Assembly (NCBI GenBank): GCA_017615955.1
Contig: JAFZZD010000024.1
Location: 1 to 29,704, forward strand
Direction: 5' to 3'
DNA length: 29,704 nt
From: Victivallales bacterium
GTDB taxonomy: Bacteria; Verrucomicrobiota; Lentisphaeria; Oligosphaerales; Oligosphaeraceae
Part shown: positions 18,901 to 27,900 of the stretch, one piece after another
Layout: every line of letters starts with the position of its first letter
Position numbering within the stretch: position 1 is the first letter of the stretch
Program-made: the position numbers and the translations under genes
Notes under the pieces: model-generated
The model's input: only the letters and a program-made list of their open reading frames with translations
Database searches by the model: none
What the model was told of the DNA's origin: nothing

Positions 18901-21900
18901 AACCAGTGGATTACGGAGAATGGCCCCACCAATCTAGCTGAAATCAAGGGCGAGAGCGGCATACAGGCAAGTAAGAATCTGTGGACGCATTACGCGGCGA
19001 CCTGGGATTCCACCAGGCGTACATTGACGATCTATGTGAACGGCACATATTCAGGCTCTGTCTTCGTGCAGGGCGCACCGCTGATCGACGGTGGCGCAAG
19101 CTCCACAGGCTTCACAACAGAAATACTGGCAGACAGAGATGGCAGCTATCTGGCTGGCTACATCGATGAAGTCCGCGTCTGGACAGATACAGAGGATGGT
19201 CGCAAAGGACTTCGCCTTGGTAAGCAGATCAGCCAGCTGATGGCGAGGGTGCCCGCGCTCAAGAACGAGAACGACGTGCTGACTAATTTCGCAACACTGC
19301 CCACTGCCTACTACCGCTTTGATGACGGCGGCATGTATGCGGAGGACTTCTCATACACCATCGCCGAGGAGCGTGACAACAACTGGCCGCATTCGCTGTA
19401 CAAGGGAGACAGCATAGCCGACTTGCACACAAGGATGCTCTCCAGCTGGCGCAGCGGCGATTCCGAAGAGGACAACATAAGTGGTGCCAAGTGGAACGAC
19501 GCCAACGCCTCCGAACGCGCAATCTGCATGAACGGCAGCGGCGAGGCTGACCTTGACCCGATTCCCAATGGCTGGAAGCAGGTCTATTGGCCGGAGGCGC
19601 AGCAGAAGTTCGGTGTCATTCCTGGCGAGGGGCATGATTTCAACCAGGGCTTTGCTTTGGCAAACAGCCTTGGGTTGCGCACAGCCCAGGACGACCCGCA
19701 GGCATATCCCGCCGAGGCCAGCAGTTTTGTAAACGAGGTGACTGGCGAGCTGAGGAGCAACGAGATTAGCCACGGAGGCGACTACTGCGACGCGTATATG
19801 TACTTCACGGAGCTGTATTTCGACAATCTGCCGAACGGCATAAAGGTGGAGCTGACCTGGTCGCTGGGCCAGACGCCTGGAAACGCAGGAACCCCACCCC
19901 CCTACGGCGTGAACGAGATATTCATCTTTGTCAATGGACACCGAGTTGGCTATACGGGAAGCTCACACGGACTGCCTGGCGAAGATATTCACAACGATCT
20001 TACCGCGCAGGTGGCTGGTCAGAGCAAGTACGAGGGCAGCTTCGGCTATGCGGAAATCAGCAATACAGCTGGTATCAGCGGCACCATCGACATAGCGAAG
20101 TACATGTCCAGAGGCAGGAACAGAATCACCATTCTGGCGAACCATACCGACTATTCAACGACATCACCTCATCCGTATCCCTATCGCTTCAGCGCACGTG
20201 TGCGAGCCAACAGCCGCATACCTGGCAACAAGGTGGAGAACTGGCCGATGCACGTCAGGTGGTTCTGGACGCGCCAGGCTTCGTGGGGCTACCGCAATAA
20301 TCCAGGCAGTGCCCATTTCTCCAGCGAAACCTCGCAGACATACACAAGCTCGCTTAACTACGACTATCCCGAACCTTATCAGGAAACGGAGGACATGGTC
20401 CACACTGTCGAGGCTGACGGCACAAACAGGGCTCTGCTCTGGTTTGAGAAGTACTATGCCGTCTATCCTTGGGGCTTTGACCAGGATCCTGACGGCGACG
20501 GCCTTACCAACTGGACTGAATACCTGGCAAACAGCAATCCTCTTGAGAAGGACGGCGACGGTGACGGGCGTACCGATGCGGACATGGACTACGACGGCGA
20601 CGGACTCTTCAACTCCGTGGAGCAGGCTCTTGGCACACTGCCAAACATGGTTGACACCGATGATGACGGCCAGTCCGACTACTACGAGGCGAACAATGGC
20701 ACAGACCCGCTGAACGGCCAGAAGGCGTTCCAGAAGGACAACCTGGTGCTCAACCTGAACGGCAAGTACGTGCTGAATGTGAACGAGACCGGCGACGAGG
20801 GCGCACAGGAAGAACTCTCCAGCTGGACATTGCAGACCTGGGTCAAGCTGCCCGAGGCACTTGATGACCAGGATCAGAACCGCAAGTACATCATATTGCG
20901 CCGCACCACGGGGCGCTATGCGGCTGGCGACATCAGCAACTACGAACTGGGTCTTACATACGAGGGACTGCCCTACGCCGGCTTCTCCGTGATTGACGAG
21001 GCGCAGACTACGGTGACCAATGTGTTTGCCACGATGAGAAGCACCGATGGCTATGAACCCTTCAAGTCTGGGGACGAGGCGCAGTGGTATCAGATCACTG
21101 CAGTGTTCAATGCCCCGAATGACAAGGCTCAGAACGGGTACATCGCACTGTATGTGTTTGACGCGGAGGGCAACATGACCACATGTGTCCGCAACAATGT
21201 GGCGGTCAAGCCCAGCACCACTGTGACTGGCATTGGCGGTATCACCATTGGCGGCAAGCAGCCTGGCGAGACGGAGACCATGGATGGAACCACTGCGCTT
21301 GAGGACGCATTTGTGGGCTACATCGACAACCTGGCGATCTGGAACGTGGCTTTCACCGAGGCGCAGGCCAAGGCAAGGTACAACGACCTGGCTTCGCTGG
21401 TCAGCGACTCATCCACGTTCAACTACTACTGCCTGAAGTTCGCGCCATACACCTACCGTGTCAGCCCAGAACTGGTGCATGCGTACCTCTTTGACGACGG
21501 TGGGCAGACAATCGAGGATGTGGCGGTCAGGAATGACTGGTACAACGGCCATGCGCACGCATTGGCAGCGCCGCTGATTGACGGCTATGCTGTCTATGAG
21601 ACCCAGTTGGCGCTTGCGAAAGATGAGGATGGCAATCCGATTCCTGGACAATACGCAGTCAAGAAGGATGCACAGGGCAATGAGATCCATGATGCCGACG
21701 GCAATCCAGTCTATGAGACCGAGGCCAAGAACGGCGTCACCAATCTGCTTTGCACAGACGCTTCCAGGGACGAGGAAGACACCAAGGACACCGATGGAGA
21801 TGGTCTGCCTGATTCCTGGGAACTCACATACTGGGCTACCATATCGGAGCAGAATGGCACTGGCGATCCTGACAACGATGGACTCACCAACATCTACGAG

Positions 21901-24900
21901 TACTACAGCGGAAACAATCCAACAAAGGCTGAAACTGTAAATGGCAAGCGAGATGCCACTGAAGACGCGGACAGCGATGGCCTCAACAACTACGAGGAGC
22001 AGGCATACGGCACGCATCCCAACAAAAAGGACACTGATGACGACGGCGTGTATGACAAGCAGGAAGTTGACGCAGGACGCAATCCGATCAAGGCTGAAGG
22101 CAACGTCAACTACTATGTGAGTTTGCCCCAAAAGGGCAGCCTGGTGTATCCTGCCGGCGACATTGAGGTTCCAGCCAACTTCGGATTATCCGCCTGGATT
22201 TGCATCAAGAAGGCTGACAACGAGCAGGCCTTGGACGTCAGCAAGAGTTTTGTGATTGTCAGCCGCGAGGCGGATGTCACAGGCGACCAGTTCAAGCTGG
22301 AGCTGGAGGCTGGCTATCCCAAGTTCACGGTCGGAAGCTCCTTCGTCAAGTCCAGCAAGGCTGTAGGCACTGGCCTGAACACAGACGAGGTTTGGTTCAA
22401 GCTGGAGGCCATACGCACCAGCAGCAAGCTGACCATCAGGCTCACCGAGGATTTGAACGGCACGCTTGACTACGCGGATGTGACCACAACTGAAATCGAC
22501 AACTTCGCTGGCACTGTATTTTACTCATCGAAGGATGTGGTGGTTGGTTCGGCTACAAATGAGGTGGCTTTCGGCATAGATGACTTCCTGATGTTCACGG
22601 CCACGACCGATGGCGCAGTCAACAACAAGCTCATAGAGAGCAGCTTCAATGACCTGGGCACCACATTCGAGAACAGCGCCACCGACAAGACTTTGACGCT
22701 TGTTAGCGGAAAGACCTTCATCAAGCAGGATGAATCCGCCGCTATCGCAAAATTGGATAAGGATACCTACGCTGAAACGACTGGCACAGGCGTTGTCGAA
22801 AATCCAGTAATGCACAAATGGTTCACGGTGCGCGTCAGCGACAACAAGGACACTGATGGCGATGGAATGCCCGACTGGTGGGAGGTGCTCTATGGCCTGG
22901 ATCCCAGCAACGCAGCCGATGCAACCGACGACGAGGACGGCGACGGCCTCTGCAACCTGTACGAGTACCTCTCCGGAACAAATCCGCTTGTCCAGAGCAC
23001 CGAGGATGACGGCGTCCTGGACGGCGAGCGCGACGCGGACGATGACAAGATACCCAACCTGGACGAGCAGGAACTCCTCAGCAGACCTGACAAGAAGGAC
23101 ACCGACGACGACGGCTTCGAGGACGGCGTCGAGGCTGGATATATCGAGCCTGACTACCTCTACCTCACATCGCCAGTTTTGTCACTACAGCAGCCCAACG
23201 GGACTTTGGATGGCGTGGCCACCACGGCTGAAATGGCCAAGGTACTGCGCCTGGACGGAACCAACACCGTGACTGTGGCCAACAATGCCGACCACAGCGG
23301 CAACAGCATGACCGTGATGTTCTGGCTGCGGGCTGGAATGCAGGAGGGCGGCAACATGAAACAGGAGAATGTGGAGTTGCCTGCGACATACACCTGCTTC
23401 CTGGGACGCACCGTGGCCAACGGCAACTACAACTACCGCTTCTCCTTCAACAAGGACGGTGTGCAGCTGTGGGTCTCCAAGAAGTCAGCCTCCGCAACTG
23501 GACCTGGCGAGATGGTTGAGTACAAGCCCGCTGGCGGCATAGTGGCCAACGAGTGGTATCTCGTGGCTGGTGTTATTGATTTGACCGCTGCTTCGCCCTA
23601 CATCTACCTGCACTGCTTCGCCAAGGACAGCACCGATACAAGCGCCGAGTACGTCGGCACAAGTGTCAAGAAGAGCTTCTCGGCCAGCAGTTCCAACGTG
23701 ACGGCGGAGGGCACGCTGCTGATCGGCAAGCAGAGCGACACCATGGCATGGCAGGACAATCTGGTGCTGGACATCGACAACCTGACGATATGGACCGAGC
23801 CAAAGAGCGCGGCGGTGCTCAAGTCCGCCACGGGCAGCAACAGCACGTCCATCACTGGCTTTGGCGAGAAGATGGCAAGCCGCTTCACGTTCGACGACGG
23901 CGGCGAGACCTGCGAGGACAGCTGCTACAGCGAGGACTGGTGGAATGACTGGAAGCACGCCGCAACAATGAGTGTTGCGAGTGTCCAGCCAGTCGTGGGC
24001 ACTACGGTGGGACTTGGCATGATTGCCGATGATTCTCTCAACGACATGGACGAGGACAGCGACCACGATGGTCTCGCCGATGACTGGGAAATCTACTTCT
24101 TCGGCAGCCTCCAGTACAGCGGCAGCGACGATCCTGACGGCGACGGCATGACCAACAAGCAGGAATACACCATGTCCGAGGACTTCAGGGCAGCCAGCGT
24201 TGAGGATTTGAGCTACGGCAATGCCGCGGCCTGGCTGAACCCGAACGATCCCGACACGGACGCAGACGGAATGCCCGACGGATGGGAATTTTTCAACCAG
24301 CTCAACCCGCTCGACCCGTCCGACGCCACAGGCGACCTGGACGAGGACCAGCTGGAGAACCTCTACGAGTACATCTACGGCACTGATCCAGCCGATGAGG
24401 ACACCGACGGCGACGGTCTGCCAGACGGCTGGGAAGTCAAGTACATGACCGTGGATGCCAACGGCAACATCGAGGATCCCAGCATGGATCCCCTCAACGC
24501 CAGCGGCAAGTACGGCGCAAACGGCGACCCCGACGGCGACGGCATCAGGAACATTGACGAATACACCTACGGCAGCGACCCGACTGTGTTTGACAGTCCC
24601 AACAAGGACAGTGACGGCGACGGCCTCACCGACAATGAGGAGCGCGCCTACAGCACAGACCCGCAGCTCACCGACACCGACGATGACGAGTACGATGACT
24701 ATGTCGAGATGACGGCCGGCTCGGAAGGCTACAACAGCCAGAGCAAGCCCTCCATCAAGGAAGGCAGCGGCTTCGCCTACGAGGGCAACCTGGTGGCGCA
24801 GGTCATGAAGGCGGACGGCGAAAAGCGCGGTTGCCTGACCGTGCCGAACGCTGGCGATCCATCCAGGCTGGGCTTCGGCTCCTGGACCATTGAGGCGAGA

Positions 24901-27900
24901 GTGCGTCTGCGCAGCTTGGACAAGGCGGCAGTTGCCGAGAGCAAGGACATCTACATCATCCGCCGTAGCTTTACCACGGCGAACGTCGCGGCCAATGCCA
25001 CCGTTGATGATGCGGCTGCCTGGAACTACGCTCTTGGCCTGAGGCTGGATCCTGACGGCAACAAGGCATATCCGTTTGTGAGCTGGAAGGCTCCTAACGG
25101 CACTGAACGCCGCGTCAATTCCGATGCCAGCAAGAGCGATGTGGGCGTTGACTTGACGGTTGAGCCTTCGGGCGAGGCTGCCACATACCAGACTGCATGG
25201 ACATTTGTCAGCGGCTCATACGATGCCTCCACGCAGACATTGAGCCTCTACATCGACGGCGAGAAGGTCCGCACCATGACCATTTCCGCGACACTGTCCG
25301 CCACGGAGCAGTGCCCCGTCGATGAGGCGAAGATTGGCGAAGGCTACAAGTCATACCTGAAGTTCGGCGAGAACTTCGATTTGGAAGCGCCTGCCAAGAT
25401 GCTGCTGGACGAAGTGCGCGTCTGGGGCGTTCAGCCTGGCACGGTGCAGACATCCAATGGCTACATCAGCAACTACACCAGGTCCGATGATGAAATCGCC
25501 AGCGGCGTGAAGGGGCCAGTGGCGCCTGCCAGGGGCGTGTATGATTCCGCAATTGGCGACAGATACACCTTCTCACGCAATTCAGGCAGCAGCTACCTGA
25601 TTGACACCCGCGTCTCCGACAGCGCATGGAACACGAATGCCGGAACAGTCGGAACCTCGGTGCGCGTTTACTACGAGGACCGCAACCACAACAACAAGTG
25701 GGATCCAGAGGAAGACATCTGGCGTGACCGCACCTTGGCGCAGGCCGAGGCGGAGGATGGCGTCGCACCTGCATCAGGCGCGAAGGCCGTTTCTGGCAGC
25801 TATGACGAGGGCGTGGACGTGAAGCTCGCCTGGGGCAGCAGCTGGCTCTGCGGCACCGCGTATTCATACGTGTCAGGCCAGGATTCAAGCGGCAAGGACA
25901 TCACAGTCAATGTGTCGGCCAACGATTCGCTGGTGGGCAGGTCAATGAATGTCTATTACAATGACCTGAACGGCAACGGCGTGATCGAGTACAATGACAA
26001 CTTCTGGATCGACTACACGGAGGAAAGCACCAACAAGTACGTTGCCGAGCAGTCCGACTGGGCAAAGCGCATGGGACTGGTGCTGTACTACCGCTTCGAT
26101 GACGGCGGCGGCTCCATCGAGGACTATGTGTGGCATTCTGATTGGCGCTCCAGCACTACTTGGAAGCATGCAATCAGGCCTGCTGGCCTTGAGGGAACCT
26201 GGCCTCCAGCCGCGAAGGCAAAGGGCGGAAAGGACAATGACTACCAGTATGTCACAGAGGAAGATGGAGACGGCTTCGCATGGGTGATCAACGCAATCGA
26301 GAGCCCGTCCGCGCCAGCCATTGAAATCCAGACGCTCTCCGACGTGCGCAACGACCAGGACGAGATTGAGTTCTGCTACCGCCCCGCTGAAAACAGCGAC
26401 GATGTGGACAAGAAGACGGCGTACGACCTGCTGACCGCCGCCATCCTCACCGATGCGGCTGATCCCGAAGGCGGAACTGTCACCTACAAGTACTGGTGGC
26501 TGGACAGCACGTACTACAAGAGCAACAAACTCTACGGCGAGGACGGCGGCCCAACCCTGACGTACGAGGGAACGCTGGTGGCAAGCGACACATCGGATGG
26601 CTCGCTGCCTGACGGCGCACTGCTCTCCACCGAGAAGGAACTCGACCTCTATGTCAAGAAGGACGATATTGCGGTCGGAACCAAGTTGCAGCTGGCCGTG
26701 GTGGCCATAAGCAGCACTGGCAAGTACAGCGACGTGGCAATCAAGACCATCACTGTCACCGCAGACGAGGCGTATGAGACGCCGATGCCTTTCAAGAGCG
26801 TGACGTTCACGGCAACAAGCACCGCAAAGGATGCCGCCAGCGGCGTCACCTACGTGGTGCCTGGCAGCGACCTGAAGGTCAGCATCACCATGAGTGGCTA
26901 TGACGCGGACGGCATCGTGGTGCTGGAGTGGTACAAGAACGGTGTCCTCTATGACACCAGGACGCAGGACGCGGCCAGCAACCTGACATTCACGCTGACC
27001 GGCAAGGTGTCGCTGGGGTCCGAGACCAAGTACGTCACCGAAATGGGTTCTGTATGGTCCTACAAGGCATACTACGAGGCAAACGTGAGGACGAACGCGA
27101 ACAACAAGCAGATCTCCAGCGCAAAGAGCCGCAGCGTGCCTCCTGTGGGCGATGTAACGGGCGACTTCGACTACAAGCTGGTGGGTGCTCCATGCAGTGA
27201 GGAACTGCAGGACGAAAGCCAGCTGGCTGGCAACAGGCCGCCTACCACGCCAACATCCATCACCTTCACTCCTTCACTGGTGGACGAGGATACCATCATG
27301 GTCGCAACAGCACATGGCTCGAAGGATCCTGATGGAGATTCATTCTCCTACTTCTATGAGTGGTACATCGACGGCGAACTCCAGAAAGACGAGAATATGC
27401 CTATATTCCCGTACCAGGATGGCACACGCACTCTGAAGACCACCAAGACCACAACTGCCACAGACGGCACAACCACCACGGAGACCACTACCACCAAGAT
27501 AAGCAAGACCTCCATCAACGAGGGCGACAAGATCACCTGCCGCGCATACGCTGTGGACATCTACGGCGCCAAGAGCGGCGTGCGTATCAGCAGCACGGTC
27601 ATTGTCCAGGAAGACCTGGAGGATGGCGCAATGGACATGGAGGCACTTGCCTACGAATACAACAACACGTGGCAGACCGCGACACGCCTGCTGCCCAAGG
27701 AAGACTGGTCAGATCCTGACGATGACTTTACTCAGGAGCACTACTTCTACGAGGCGAATGACGTTGACTGGTTCTACTTTGTGGTGCCGCAGACCTTGAG
27801 CAAGCCCAACAAGCTGGTCAAGTTCGAGACTAACGCCGGCGACAACGGTGACTACGGCGGCATGTTCAACCAGATGCACATGAGGGAGTACGACTTCGTC

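Noticed and set aside
12700..24770. RTX-type calcium repeats and type I secretion
   Set aside because: The loops follow the DxDGDGxxD thrombospondin-3/EF-hand pattern, not GGxGxDxUx nonapeptides, and a Sec signal peptide is present.
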